Source: Pseudomonas rhodesiae
GTDB lineage: Bacteria > Pseudomonadota > Gammaproteobacteria > Pseudomonadales > Pseudomonadaceae
Assembly: GCF_007858255.1 (NCBI RefSeq)
Contig: NZ_VFEU01000010.1
Span: 124,001-188,000, forward strand
Reading direction: 5' to 3'
Length of the DNA stretch: 64,000 bases
Shown here: positions 1 through 9,165 of the stretch, piece after piece
Layout of the letters: each line of letters starts with the position of its first letter
How positions within the stretch are numbered: the stretch's first letter is position 1
Made by a program: the position numbers and the translations under genes
Notes under the pieces: model-generated
The model's database searches: none
Seen by the model: the letters and a program-made list of their open reading frames with translations, nothing else
Told to the model about the DNA's origin: nothing

Positions 1-1020
1 AATCTTCACAAAATTGCCGGTGGCATTGTCGGCCTGCAACAGGCTGAACTCGGAACCGGTGGCCGGGGAAATATGCTGCACCGTGCCGTGAAACTTGCGA
101 TGGTTCAGCGCATCCACGGTAAAGGTCACTGGCTGGCCGACCTGCACATTGTCCATCTGGGTTTCTTTCATATTGGCGATCACCCACAGCTGCTTCGGCA
201 CCAGCGCCATCAGTTGCGCGCCGGAGTTGACGTAGGCGCCGAGGCGCACGCCGATTTGGCCCAATTGGCCGTCACGGGGCGCGGTGATGCGGGTATTGGA
301 CAGGTCGATCCGCGCCAGCTCCACCGCCGCGTCGGCACTGGCCACGGCGGCCTCCAGGGAGCCGCGATTGACGATCACCGTCTGCAAATCCTGCCGGGCG
401 ATTTCCAGGCTGGCCTGGGCCTGAGCGACCGCCGCCTGGGTCTGGGCATTCGCCGCGCGGGTCACGTCCAACTCGCGCTTGGACACCGAGCCATCGCTGA
501 TCAGTTCTTGGTTACGCCGCAGGTCGGCGGTGCTTTTGCGCGCCTGGGCCTGGCTGTCCGCCAAGGCTGCCTGACGCAGTTTGATCGTGGCTTCGGCGCT
601 GTTGCGTTGCTGCACCACATTGGCCAGCGCGGCCTTCTGCACCGCCAGTTGCGCCAGCGCCTGGTCGAGGCGCTGTTTGTAGATGCGGTCATCCAGGCGC
701 ACCAGCAGGTCGCCGGCCTTGACGTACTGGAAGTCCTGCACCGGCACCTCGAACACATAGCCGCTGAGCTGCGGGCCAATGATCGTCACCTGACCGCGCA
801 CCAGGGCATTTTCGGTGGTTTCCACCGCACTGCTGAACGGCGGTAATTGCCAGGCATATAGCACGATCAACACGCCGACGATGGCAATCGCGGCAAAGCC
901 CAGGGAGGACAGGATGCGCACCCGCAATGGGCGCAGCTCGGTGGGCACGGCGCCCGGGGGCGTGCTGCCCTCCGGGGTTGAAGCAATGGCGGTGGTGGTC
1001 GTGGTCGAGGGTTCGGTCAT
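1..1020 (-). CDS. HlyD/EmrA-type membrane fusion protein of a multidrug efflux system (partial, 3' end off window)
   Basis: The start codon at 1020 overlaps the stop of the upstream transporter gene in an ATGA junction, so the two are co-translated. The protein has a Ser/Thr/Pro-rich cytoplasmic N-terminus and one membrane anchor (about residues 34-53). A biotinyl-lipoyl-like half then contains GYVFEVPV and KAGDLLVRLD. A long Ala/Gln-rich coiled-coil hairpin follows, then the second half-motif (NTRITAPRDGQLGQIGVR) and the start of the beta-barrel. This is the EmrA/HlyD family layout. It should bridge the inner-membrane pump encoded upstream and an outer-membrane channel. About 339 codons are visible and the C-terminal end lies beyond position 1. 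The substrate cannot be told from sequence. Confidence 0.9.
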   Translation of the reverse strand, partial: MTEPSTTTTTAIASTPEGSTPPGAVPTELRPLRVRILSSLGFAAIAIVGVLIVLYAWQLPPFSSAVETTENALVRGQVTIIGPQLSGYVFEVPVQDFQYVKAGDLLVRLDDRIYKQRLDQALAQLAVQKAALANVVQQRNSAEATIKLRQAALADSQAQARKSTADLRRNQELISDGSVSKRELDVTRAANAQTQAAVAQAQASLEIARQDLQTVIVNRGSLEAAVASADAAVELARIDLSNTRITAPRDGQLGQIGVRLGAYVNSGAQLMALVPKQLWVIANMKETQMDNVQVGQPVTFTVDALNHRKFHGTVQHISPATGSEFSLLQADNATGNFVKI

Positions 1021-2663
1021 GAAGTAACGCCGCTGGGTTGAACGGGAGGAGTAGCCGCTTGGGTGGTCGTCATCAGCCATAGGCTGCGGGTAAAAATCCA
1101 CAGCATGGTCAGGATCGCGATGATCGCAATCAGCATAAACACATCGTTGTAGGCCATCACATTCGCTTCACGGGTGGCCGCTGTGGCCAGGCTGCGAATG
1201 CCCATGAGGTGGCGCAACTCCGGGTCGGCCACCAGCCCGCCGTAGGCCGAACCGCCGCTCTGCACCCGCGCGGCCACGCGGGGGTCCAGCAGGGTCAGGT
1301 GTTCGACGATCATGCTGGAGTGAAACTTCTCGCGCACCACCTGGAAAGTGCCGAGCAACGCCGCGCCAATCAGCCCGCCGAGGTTCTGGCAAATGCCGAA
1401 CATCACCGAAAAACTCACCAGGTTGCGCGGGTTGGCCAGCACGTTTTTGGTGCCCAGTACCATGGTCGGCCCCAGAAAGAACGTACCGCCGAAGCCTAGC
1501 AGGAACTGGCTGACATACAGGTTCTGCGGCCGGGTCAGGTTGCTGGAAAAGCTGTCCATCACCGACCCGGTTGCCATCAGCGCCAGGGAGATCACCAGCG
1601 GCATCAACAGGTGCGCGGGGTTGATGGTCAACGCACTGATCGCCAGCCCGCTGATCGCCCCGGCCAGCATCACCACGTAAAGCGTGTGCATCTGCTCGTA
1701 GCTCATATTGAGCATCTGCATAAAACCCACCGCGCCGGTGGACTGCTCGGACAGCACCATACGAATCAGGATCACCGCCAGCGCCAGGCGAATCATCACG
1801 CCGCTGCCCAGCCAGCGCGTCATCAGCAACGGGTTGGCGCGGTTATGTTCGATGGCCAGGCCAGCCATGATCAGCACCAGGGAGCAGGCCGAGGCGATGC
1901 CGATCCACGGCGCTTCCAGCCACCAGTCGATACGCCCCAGGGACAGCACCGCACACAGCAGCGCCACACCGCTGGAAAGAATGGCGAAGGTGAGGAAATC
2001 GAGTTTTTCAAAGGTCTTGAAACGGTCACCGGGCGGCAGCTTGAGCAGGAACACACAACCCAGGCAGATCAGCGCCAGGCCCAATTCGAACAGGTACAGG
2101 CCGCGCCATTCGGCAATCTGCAGCAGGTCCTCGGAGAACAAGCGCGCCAGCGGCAGCGCCAATTGCGCGGTGCCCAACCCCAGCACCAGCGCCTTCAAGC
2201 GCCATTTGGCCGGGAACGCCTGGATCATGTAATACAAGCCCAACGAGCTGAGGGCCGCACCGACCATGCCATGGGCCGCGCGTACGGCGATGGCCGAGTT
2301 GAGGTCGTTGACGAACAGGTGGCCGAACGTCACCAGCGCATACAGCACCAGAAACACTTCGGTGAAGGCACGCAAACCGAACTGCTGGCGAAACTTCACC
2401 AGCAGCAGGTTCATGCACACGTTGGTCATTACATAGGCGGCGGGCAGCCAGGCCATTTCCGCGGTGGTGGCACCGAGTGCGCCTTGCAGGTATTGCAGAT
2501 TAGCGATCACCAACGAATTGCCCAACCCGCCGGTGATCGCCACCAGCACACCGACCATCGCGAACAGCCAGCGCTTATAGGTCGGGTGCCACGGCGTCGA
2601 CGGCGAACCGGGCAGGCTCGGGCGTTCGTGGGGTTGCCAGGCGCGGGGGGTGTATTTGTCCAT
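1017..2663 (-). CDS. MFS drug:H+ antiporter, DHA2 (EmrB/QacA) family
   Basis: This 548-residue polytopic protein has about 14 predicted membrane spans, the length and topology of DHA2 pumps. The first helix begins near residue 32 (RWLFAMVGVLVAITGG), and a proline-rich stretch precedes it. It is followed with a 4-base overlap by an EmrA-like adaptor, the standard EmrAB arrangement, so the pair should export a hydrophobic compound across both membranes with an outer-membrane partner. No regulator is adjacent; the gene upstream on the same strand is an anion transporter 186 bp away. The family is clear; the substrate is unknown. Confidence 0.9.
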   Translation of the reverse strand: MDKYTPRAWQPHERPSLPGSPSTPWHPTYKRWLFAMVGVLVAITGGLGNSLVIANLQYLQGALGATTAEMAWLPAAYVMTNVCMNLLLVKFRQQFGLRAFTEVFLVLYALVTFGHLFVNDLNSAIAVRAAHGMVGAALSSLGLYYMIQAFPAKWRLKALVLGLGTAQLALPLARLFSEDLLQIAEWRGLYLFELGLALICLGCVFLLKLPPGDRFKTFEKLDFLTFAILSSGVALLCAVLSLGRIDWWLEAPWIGIASACSLVLIMAGLAIEHNRANPLLMTRWLGSGVMIRLALAVILIRMVLSEQSTGAVGFMQMLNMSYEQMHTLYVVMLAGAISGLAISALTINPAHLLMPLVISLALMATGSVMDSFSSNLTRPQNLYVSQFLLGFGGTFFLGPTMVLGTKNVLANPRNLVSFSVMFGICQNLGGLIGAALLGTFQVVREKFHSSMIVEHLTLLDPRVAARVQSGGSAYGGLVADPELRHLMGIRSLATAATREANVMAYNDVFMLIAIIAILTMLWIFTRSLWLMTTTQAATPPVQPSGVTS

Positions 2664-2788
2664 TCAATGACCTAGATGACCCGACGGGGGCGTCGGTAAT
2701 ACCTCTACTCAGAGAACAGTAAACCTGAGCGGAGTTCATCTTGCCATCTTGGGGTGGAATGGGGGTCTGAAGCGGGTAGGGTCAGAAA

Positions 2789-2813
2789 GTGGGAGGGGCA
2801 AGCCCTCTCCCAC
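2789..2813. repeat. REP-type palindrome
   Basis: A near-perfect inverted repeat beginning GTGGGAGGGGCAAGC lies in the 186-bp gap between the transporter genes. It belongs to the REP family seen repeatedly in this window (7240-7500, 24317-24585, 31627, 38819-39503). It could act as a transcript-end hairpin; there is no T-tract. Confidence 0.75.
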
Positions 2814-2849
2814 ATTGGATCTCAGGTGCATCCAGAGGCAGACTCCAGA

Positions 2850-4313
2850 TCAAATCCAACCGAGCCAACTCCAGTAAGTCGCCGCCAACACCAACATCAG
2901 CCCATACCCGATCAACGTCACCAGAATCCCCACCTTGGCAAACTGGCGCGCGGTAAATGTGCCGGTGCCCAGGCACACCATGTTCTGCGGCGCGTTGATC
3001 GGCAGGATAAACCCGTAGCTCATCACAAACCCCAGCAACAGGGTCATGCCCAAGCGGCTGAATTCGCCGGGCAGGGTTTGCAGCACCGCAATCAGGATCG
3101 GCAATAGCGCCGAGGTCAATGCGGTGGCGCTGGCAAAGCCCAGGTGGATCAGGATCAGGAACGCGCCAAGGATCGCGAACACGCCCAGCGGGCCGACCTG
3201 GTCCAAGCCGGTGTGGGCCACCACCGCAGCACCCAGCCACTGCCCGGCCTGGGTGGTCAGCAACGCCGTACCCAGGCTGATGCCCACGCCGAACACGATC
3301 ACCGTGCCCCACGGAATGCGCGACTGCACATCTTTCCAGGTCATCACACCAATGCCCGGCAACAACAGGAACACCAACCCGGCATAGGTGGTCGAGGTGG
3401 TGTCGAAAGGATGCAGGCGCCCTTCCGTGGCCCACGCCAACAGCAGCAGCACCGACACCGCCAGCAAGCGTTTCTGCGGGCCGGTCATGGGGCCAATGTC
3501 CACCAGGGACTGGGCCACGGCTTCCTTGCCGCCGGGGATGCTGTCGGTTTCCGGCGGCAGCAGCTTGAGCACCAGAAACAGCAATACCGCCGACATGATC
3601 AGCGCCCACGGCGCGCCGGCGATCAGCCAATCGAGCCATGACACGCGCTGGCCGAGCATCTTGTCCATAAAGCCGACGGTCAGCAGGTTCTGCGCCGCAG
3701 CGGTCTGGATGCCGACGTTCCAGATGCTGGTGCCCTGGGCCACCACGATCATGATCCCGGCGGCGATATTCGAGCGCTTGTCCACGCCGAACGCGGCGAT
3801 CACCCCCATCATGATCGGCACCACACAGGCACTGCGCGCCGTGGCGCTGGGCACCACCAGGCTGAGCAGGATCGTCACCGCGATCGCCCCCAGCAGGATG
3901 CGCCGGGTGCTGGTGCCGATACGGCTCAGGGTTACCAGGGCGATGCGCCGATCCAGGCCGGTATGGGTCATGGCCGCCGCGATAAACAGCGCCCCTGCCA
4001 CCAGCGCCAGCGCCGGGTTGGCGAAGCCGGTGAGCGCCATGCTGATGGCCGGGCTGGAGCCGATCAGGTGCGTGGGGTCTTGCAGCGAGGGTGCCGTGCC
4101 GAGCAGAAAGGCCATGAGCGAGGTGATCATGATCGCGCTGGCCTCATAGGACACCGCCTCGGTGATCCACACCACCACGGCAAACACCAGGATCGCCAGC
4201 ATGCGCTGCCCGGCCACCGGCAGGTCGGCGGGCAGCGGCAACAGCAGCACGCCGGCCATCGCCAGCACGGCGATCACCAGGCCCAGGGGCAATTTGAAAG
4301 GTACAGCGGTCAT
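2850..4313 (-). CDS. DASS/SLC13-family anion:Na+ symporter
   Basis: This is a 487-residue inner-membrane protein with about 12 hydrophobic spans. The N-terminal half has ITEAVSYEASAIMITSL and VPSATARSACVVPIMMG, and the C-terminal half has GFASATALTSALLPI and FILPINAPQNMVCLGTG. These paired repeats, with polar SATAR- and NAPQN-type turns, are typical of the divalent anion:Na+ symporter superfamily (dicarboxylates, sulfate and similar). The start at 4313 is supported by GGAG eight bases upstream. It stands alone between the efflux pair and the histidine kinase gene. The substrate is inferred only at the level of a small di- or tricarboxylate or an inorganic anion. Confidence 0.88.
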   Translation of the reverse strand: MTAVPFKLPLGLVIAVLAMAGVLLLPLPADLPVAGQRMLAILVFAVVVWITEAVSYEASAIMITSLMAFLLGTAPSLQDPTHLIGSSPAISMALTGFANPALALVAGALFIAAAMTHTGLDRRIALVTLSRIGTSTRRILLGAIAVTILLSLVVPSATARSACVVPIMMGVIAAFGVDKRSNIAAGIMIVVAQGTSIWNVGIQTAAAQNLLTVGFMDKMLGQRVSWLDWLIAGAPWALIMSAVLLFLVLKLLPPETDSIPGGKEAVAQSLVDIGPMTGPQKRLLAVSVLLLLAWATEGRLHPFDTTSTTYAGLVFLLLPGIGVMTWKDVQSRIPWGTVIVFGVGISLGTALLTTQAGQWLGAAVVAHTGLDQVGPLGVFAILGAFLILIHLGFASATALTSALLPILIAVLQTLPGEFSRLGMTLLLGFVMSYGFILPINAPQNMVCLGTGTFTARQFAKVGILVTLIGYGLMLVLAATYWSWLGWI

Positions 4314-4390
4314 GGCGTACTCCAGGCCTCTAGATCAGGCCTTAAGAGTGGGGCAATGCCAGCTGCGACGTATTGACAGGTATCAAGCTT

Positions 4391-5761
4391 CTAGGCAAGC
4401 AATTGACTGAGTACCGCGCGCAACTTTCCGGGCTTGACCGGTTTGTTCAGCAACGGTGCATCCAGCCGGCGCAACGCGCGGCGGCATTGGTCGGTGCGGT
4501 CAGCGGTGATGATCACGGCGGGGATCTTGTGACCGAAATGCTCGCGCAACTGCTTGACCACCAGGCAGCCCACCACCCCGTGGTCGAGGTGGTAGTCCGC
4601 CAGAATCAACTCCGGCGCCCTGCCCTGCAGCGCCTGCAATGCGCCGGCCTGGTCGGTGGCGGTGACCACGTCGCAACCCCATTGGCCCAGCAGCGCGCGC
4701 ATGCTGTCGAGGATGCTGATCTCATTGTCGATCACCAGCAAACGCCGCCCCGGCAATGGGTTACCGGTGGTGGGCAGGGTGGGCAACTGGCTGATCGCGG
4801 GTGGCATCTCTGCGCTGATGGGCACCTCGATGCTGAACATCGAACCGCGCCCCGGCCATGACCGCACCGCCACCGGGTAGCCGAGAATCTCGGCGATGCG
4901 TTCGACAATCGCCAGCCCCAAGCCCACACCTTTGCGTTCCGACGCGCGGCCGACATCGAGCTGGTTGAACTCCAGGAAGATCGCCTCCAGCCGGTCGGCA
5001 GCGATCCCGCGCCCGGTGTCCCACACCTCCAAGCGCAGACGATCGCCACGACGGCGGGCGCCGAGCAGGATGCAGCCTTCGTCGGTGTAGCGGCAGGCGT
5101 TGCTCAGGAAGTTGCGCAAGATCCGCGTCAGCAAGCGCAGGTCCGTATGGATCGCATACCCCCCGGTGCGCGCACGCAGGTTCAGCCCCGCCGCCTGGGC
5201 CACCGACTGAAACTCCGAGATCAACGGTGCGAACAGTTCCTCCAGGCGATACACCGCCGCGTCCGGCTTGACCGCCGCCTGGTCGAGCCGCGAGATATCG
5301 AGCAGATCCGTGAGTAAGTCCTCGGCGCCTTCCAGGGCCTGATGAGTCCGCTCCACCAGCACCTGCTCAACACTGGGCAACGCCCGCTCGCGCAGGGTGG
5401 CGATCAACAGGCGCGCGGCGTTCAGCGGTTGCAGCAGGTCGTGACTGGCGGCGGCGAGGTATTTGTCCTTGCTGCGGTTGGCGGCCTCGGCGGCGTCGCG
5501 GGCATCGCGCAATTGCCGTTCCACCTGTTCACGCTGGGCGATCTGCTGTTGCAGGTTGCGGTTGGCCTCCAGCAATTCATCGGTGCGCGCGGCCACGCGC
5601 TGTTCCAGTTCATCGTTGAGGCGGATATAGCGCCGGCGCTCGGCTTCCAGTTCGTCCAGGCGTGCCGTCAGTTCGGGGTAATGGCTCTTGCGCGCCGACT
5701 GGTCGCCCAGCCCGAGCAACCCGGCGAGGGCGCGCTGCTGGTCGTCAGAGAGCTTCGCCAT
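4391..5761 (-). CDS. Soluble hybrid sensor histidine kinase/response regulator, linked to Fe-alcohol dehydrogenase
   Basis: The product has 456 residues if it starts at the ATG at 5761, where family similarity begins; longer upstream reading would run through the dehydrogenase gene. In order it has a charged coiled coil (about 25-95), a dimerisation/phosphoacceptor box AAASHDLLQPLNAAR, a HATPase domain with N-box RNFLSNACRYT and DTGRGI/GVGLGLAI, and a C-terminal receiver domain with phospho-acceptor Asp in LILADYHLD. There is no membrane segment or PAS domain, so it is probably cytoplasmic. It overlaps the upstream dehydrogenase gene by 17 bp, as in the P. putida PP_2682-PP_2683 pair and the P. 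aeruginosa ercA-ercS neighbourhood. That suggests a role in controlling alcohol oxidation. The signal and partner are unknown. Confidence 0.88.
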   Translation of the reverse strand: MAKLSDDQQRALAGLLGLGDQSARKSHYPELTARLDELEAERRRYIRLNDELEQRVAARTDELLEANRNLQQQIAQREQVERQLRDARDAAEAANRSKDKYLAAASHDLLQPLNAARLLIATLRERALPSVEQVLVERTHQALEGAEDLLTDLLDISRLDQAAVKPDAAVYRLEELFAPLISEFQSVAQAAGLNLRARTGGYAIHTDLRLLTRILRNFLSNACRYTDEGCILLGARRRGDRLRLEVWDTGRGIAADRLEAIFLEFNQLDVGRASERKGVGLGLAIVERIAEILGYPVAVRSWPGRGSMFSIEVPISAEMPPAISQLPTLPTTGNPLPGRRLLVIDNEISILDSMRALLGQWGCDVVTATDQAGALQALQGRAPELILADYHLDHGVVGCLVVKQLREHFGHKIPAVIITADRTDQCRRALRRLDAPLLNKPVKPGKLRAVLSQLLA

Positions 5762-6908
5762 ACACGACCTCGACGTCACGCTGGCTCGACTCGCGCGGGT
5801 TGGTGAGGATGCACGGGTCGTGCATCGCATGCTGGGACAGGAACGGAATATCCGCCACGCGCACCCCATGCAGACCAAGGGTTTCATGGAAGCCAATGGC
5901 GTGTTTCAGGGCAATCAGGTGTTCCACCAGGCGCCCACAGATCTGCCGATGGTTCAGGCCCCGGCAGTCGATGCCGAAGGTCTCGGCAATCACCTTGAAG
6001 CGCTCCGGCGCCGAGTTGTAGTTGAACGCCACCACATGCTCGACCAGCACCGCGTTGCACAGGCCATGGGGCAGGTCGAGAAAGCCGCCGAGGCTATGGG
6101 ACATGGCATGCACCGCGCCAAGGATCGCATTGGAAAACGCCAGGCCGGCCTGCATGCTGCCGAGCATGATCTTCTCGCGCAGGGCAATGTCCGTGGGGTT
6201 GGCGATCATCTGCACCAGGTTGCCGTTGATCAACCGCATGGCCTCCAAGGCATGGGGGTCGGTGAGCGGGCCATGGCCGGTGGAAACGAACGCCTCGATG
6301 GCATGCACCAAGGCGTCGATACCGGTGCAGGCGGACAGGAACGGGTCCATGCTGGCGGTGGTTTCCGGGTCGATCAGCGACACATCCGGCACCACCGCCT
6401 TGCTGACGATGGAGAACTTCATTCGTTCCTGCTGGTTGGAAATGATCACGAACTGCGACACATCCGCCGAGGTACCGGCGGTGGTAGGGATCAGGATCAG
6501 CGGTGGGCTGGGCACGCGGATGGTGTCCACGCCTTCGAAGTCCAGAATGCTGCGCCCGTGGGCCACCACGATGCCGATGGCCTTGCCGCAGTCCATGGGG
6601 CTGCCGCCGCCGATGGCGACGATCACGTCGCAATGGTTTTCCCGGTACACCTCGGCGCCGAGCATCACCTCCTCCACGCGCGGGTTGGGCGATACGGCGC
6701 TGTACAGGCAGTAGTCAATGCCGATGGCCTGCAGGCTGGCTTCCACATCGGCGACCCAGCCGGCGGCGATCACACCGGGGTCGCTGACCACCAGCACCTT
6801 GCGCGCACCGAAGGTTTTGGCGTAGTTGCCAACGTTATGCCGGCAACCGGCACCGAAGATGATTTCAGGCGAGACGAATTTACGCAGGAGGCTCAGGTTT
6901 GGGCTCAT
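5745..6908 (-). CDS. ercA: Iron-containing alcohol dehydrogenase, ErcA/YiaY type
   Basis: The 387-residue protein has the group III (metal-dependent) alcohol dehydrogenase fold. There is an N-terminal nucleotide-binding half with the GGGSPMDCGKAI loop, and a helical metal-binding half with CTGIDALVHAIEAFVS and HAMSHSLGGFLDLPHG, whose Asp and His residues bind the metal. It is probably a cytoplasmic NAD(P)-linked alcohol/aldehyde oxidoreductase. The P. aeruginosa homologue ErcA is thought to have a regulatory rather than catabolic role in ethanol oxidation. It overlaps the downstream kinase gene by 17 bp. The orphan pqqA gene lies 128 bp upstream on the same strand, so the three may be co-transcribed. 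The exact substrate is not visible. Confidence 0.9.
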   Translation of the reverse strand: MSPNLSLLRKFVSPEIIFGAGCRHNVGNYAKTFGARKVLVVSDPGVIAAGWVADVEASLQAIGIDYCLYSAVSPNPRVEEVMLGAEVYRENHCDVIVAIGGGSPMDCGKAIGIVVAHGRSILDFEGVDTIRVPSPPLILIPTTAGTSADVSQFVIISNQQERMKFSIVSKAVVPDVSLIDPETTASMDPFLSACTGIDALVHAIEAFVSTGHGPLTDPHALEAMRLINGNLVQMIANPTDIALREKIMLGSMQAGLAFSNAILGAVHAMSHSLGGFLDLPHGLCNAVLVEHVVAFNYNSAPERFKVIAETFGIDCRGLNHRQICGRLVEHLIALKHAIGFHETLGLHGVRVADIPFLSQHAMHDPCILTNPRESSQRDVEVVYGEAL

Positions 6909-7036
6909 TGGAAAGCCTGTTCTTATTATTTTTGGAAGATGCGCTCCACACTAACCGATCCGCAGGCGTTTGCAATCAGACCAAAGGGTCATTCCCAATA
7001 GCGCACCGGCCAGCACTGGGCTGGCCGGCTGTTGAA

Positions 7037-7108
7037 TCAACGGCTGGCGAAGTACATGGTCACTTCAAAGCCGATACGCAGGTCGGTGAAGGCGGGTTTG
7101 GTCCACAT
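7037..7108 (-). CDS. pqqA: PqqA, PQQ precursor peptide (orphan copy)
   Basis: This 23-codon gene (ATG 7106-7108, TGA at 7037-7039) begins [10 protein letters not shown] and ends in TMYFASR. It holds the invariant Glu-x-x-x-Tyr (E15 and Y19), the two residues cross-linked and excised to make pyrroloquinoline quinone. A GAGG ribosome-binding site lies eight bases upstream. No pqqB, C, D or E follows; the next gene is the Fe-alcohol dehydrogenase. This must therefore be an accessory copy that relies on the biosynthetic enzymes encoded elsewhere. It sits beside two PQQ-dependent dehydrogenases, so it probably boosts cofactor supply when they are made. A candidate regulatory motif is at 7179-7195. 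Confidence 0.93.
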   Translation of the reverse strand: MWTKPAFTDLRIGFEVTMYFASR

Positions 7109-7178
7109 GGGAGAGTCCTCTTGTTGTGCCGGAAGATTCCGGTAAAGGCATTAATACATGGGGGGTTGGGGGGGGCGA

Positions 7179-7195
7179 ATGCTACTTTCGAAGTA
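7179..7195. promoter_or_regulatory. Candidate response-regulator motif upstream of pqqA
   Basis: ATGCTACTTTCGAAGTA lies 71-87 bp upstream of the pqqA start. Its first nine bases match ATGCTACTT at the pedS1/FIST promoter region (27684-27692), and the core resembles CTACTTTGGTACTG found at 22968-22981. Binding is inferred; this is the weakest member of the set. Confidence 0.4.
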
Positions 7196-7213
7196 AATGC
7201 CGCACTGCATTAG

Positions 7214-7517
7214 TCGCGAATGTACAGGGAACAAAACTGTGGGAGGGGGCTTGCCCCCCGATGGTGGTCTGTCAGTCACAGCTGTTTAAGCTGACACTCC
7301 CTCATCGAGGGCAAGCCCTCTCCCACACTGGGTCGCATTGCAATTATCTTGTGGTTCTCGCGCCCCACACCTTGCAGCCGCCGTTGCCGCGAATGTACAG
7401 GAAACAAAACTGTGGGAGGGGGCTTGCCCCCGATGGTGGTGTGTCAGTCACAGCTGTTTAAGCTGACACTCCCTCATCGGGGGCAAGCCCCCTCCCACAC
7501 TGGGTCGCATTGCAATT
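7214..7517. repeat. Two REPINs in tandem with a captured fragment of the pedI 3' region
   Basis: Two copies of a 130-bp block (7215-7345 and 7388-7517) start CGCGAATGTACAGG and end GGGTCGCATTGCAATT. Each contains two inverted REP arms (GGGAGGGGGCTTGCCCC and its complement). The 42 bp between them (7346-7387) are a diverged copy of the aldehyde dehydrogenase coding region near 7596-7650, sharing CTTGTGGTTCTC and CGCCCCACACC. The copy lacks the last 75 bp or so of that gene. The block fills the 415-bp gap between pqqA and pedI. I see no gene in it. Confidence 0.85.
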
Positions 7518-7523
7518 GGAGGA

Positions 7524-9044
7524 TCAGAAGAAGCCCAACGGGTTGATGTCGTAGCTCACCAGCAGGTTCTTGGTCTGCTGGTAGTGGTCCAGCATCATCT
7601 TGTGGTTCTCACGCCCCACACCCGACTTTTTGTAGCCGCCGAACGCCGCATGCGCCGGGTAGAGGTGGTAGCAGTTGGTCCACACACGCCCGGCCTTGAT
7701 CGCCCGGCCCATGCGGTAGGCGCGGTTGATGTCGCGGGTCCACAGGCCGGCGCCGAGGCCGAATTCGCTGTCGTTAGCGATGGCCAGGGCTTCGGCTTCG
7801 TCCTTGAAGGTGGTGATGCCCACCACCGGGCCGAAGATTTCCTCCTGGAACACGCGCATCTTGTTGTGGCCCTTGAGCAGGGTCGGCTGGATGTAATAGC
7901 CGCTGGACAGGTCGCCGTTCAGATGTTCGGCCGCGCCGCCGGTGAGCAGCTCGGCACCCTCCTCCTGGGCGATCTTGAGGTAGGACAGGATCTTGTCGTA
8001 TTGCTGCTCGGACGCCTGGGCGCCGACCATGGTTTCGGTGTCGAGCGGGTTACCGCGTTTGATCTTGACGATCTTCTTCATCACCTCGGCCATAAACGGC
8101 TCGTAGATCGACTCCTGCACCAGCGCCCGCGACGGGCAGGTGCACACTTCGCCCTGGTTGAAAAACGCCAGCACCAGGCCCTCGGCGGCTTTCTCGATAA
8201 ACTGCGGCTCGGCACGCATGATGTCTTCGAAGAAGATGTTCGGCGACTTGCCGCCCAGCTCCACGGTGGACGGGATGATGTTTTCGGCGGCCGCATGCAT
8301 GATGTGCGCGCCAATCGGCGTGGAGCCGGTAAAGGCGATCTTGGCGATGCGTTTGCTGGTGGCCAGGGCCTCCCCGGCTTCGCGTCCAAAGCCCTGCACA
8401 ATATTGAGTACGCCCGGCGGCAGCAGGTCATTGATCAGTTCGGCGAACACCATGATCGACAGCGGCGTCTGCTCGGCCGGCTTGAGCACGATGCAGTTCC
8501 CGGCGGCCAGGGCCGGGGCGAGTTTCCACGCGGCCATCAGCAGCGGGAAGTTCCACGGAATGATCTGCCCGACCACACCCAACGGTTCGTGGAAGTGGTA
8601 AGCGGCGGTGTGTTCGTTGATCTCGGCGGCGCCGCCTTCCTGGGCGCGGATGCAGCCGGCGAAATAACGGAAATGGTCGGCGGCCAGGGGCACGTCGGCG
8701 TTGAGGGTTTCACGAACGGCCTTGCCGTTGTCCCAGGTTTCGGCCACGGCCAGCACTTCGAGGTTTTGTTCGATGCGGTCGGCGATTTTCAGCAGCACCA
8801 GGGCGCGGTCCTGGGCCGAGGTCTTGCCCCAGGCATCGGCGGCGGCGTGGGCGGCATCCAGGGCTTTATCGATGTCGGCGGCGCTGGAGCGCGGGAATTC
8901 AGCAATCGCTTGGCCGGTGACCGGCGAGGTGTTGGTGAAGTACTCGCCGTTGATCGGTGCGACGAACTCGCCGCCGATGTAATTACCATAACGCTGCTTG
9001 AAGCTGACGATGGCGCCAGGGGTGCCAGGTTGTGCGTAGATCAT
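7524..9044 (-). CDS. pedI: NAD+-dependent aldehyde dehydrogenase, PedI/ExaC type
   Basis: This 506-residue class 3 aldehyde dehydrogenase is full length. The NAD site includes [20 protein letters not shown] and FTGSTPIG. The general base Glu is in VELGGKSPN, and the catalytic Cys is in [11 protein letters not shown] (the first Cys by alignment). It is cytoplasmic and should oxidise the aldehydes made by the periplasmic quinoprotein dehydrogenases to acids, as ExaC does for acetaldehyde and PedI in P. putida. AGAGG precedes the ATG. It lies 121 bp downstream of pedH on the same strand, so co-transcription is possible. Its last codons abut a REPIN block that contains a diverged copy of its own 3' region. 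Confidence 0.93.
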   Translation of the reverse strand: MIYAQPGTPGAIVSFKQRYGNYIGGEFVAPINGEYFTNTSPVTGQAIAEFPRSSAADIDKALDAAHAAADAWGKTSAQDRALVLLKIADRIEQNLEVLAVAETWDNGKAVRETLNADVPLAADHFRYFAGCIRAQEGGAAEINEHTAAYHFHEPLGVVGQIIPWNFPLLMAAWKLAPALAAGNCIVLKPAEQTPLSIMVFAELINDLLPPGVLNIVQGFGREAGEALATSKRIAKIAFTGSTPIGAHIMHAAAENIIPSTVELGGKSPNIFFEDIMRAEPQFIEKAAEGLVLAFFNQGEVCTCPSRALVQESIYEPFMAEVMKKIVKIKRGNPLDTETMVGAQASEQQYDKILSYLKIAQEEGAELLTGGAAEHLNGDLSSGYYIQPTLLKGHNKMRVFQEEIFGPVVGITTFKDEAEALAIANDSEFGLGAGLWTRDINRAYRMGRAIKAGRVWTNCYHLYPAHAAFGGYKKSGVGRENHKMMLDHYQQTKNLLVSYDINPLGFF

Positions 9045-9165
9045 AGTAAAGCCTCTGTCTGGGTCCGGGCCTGTCGGTCAACAGGCGATCACCCGATAGT
9101 AAGGTGCCCCCACCGCCGGGCGAATGCGCCGTTGGCAGGAGGGCACTGCTCATTTGGTCGTAGAA

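Noticed and set aside
7346..7387. A small gene or pseudogene after pqqA
   Set aside because: It is only a 42-bp diverged piece of pedI trapped between REPINs.
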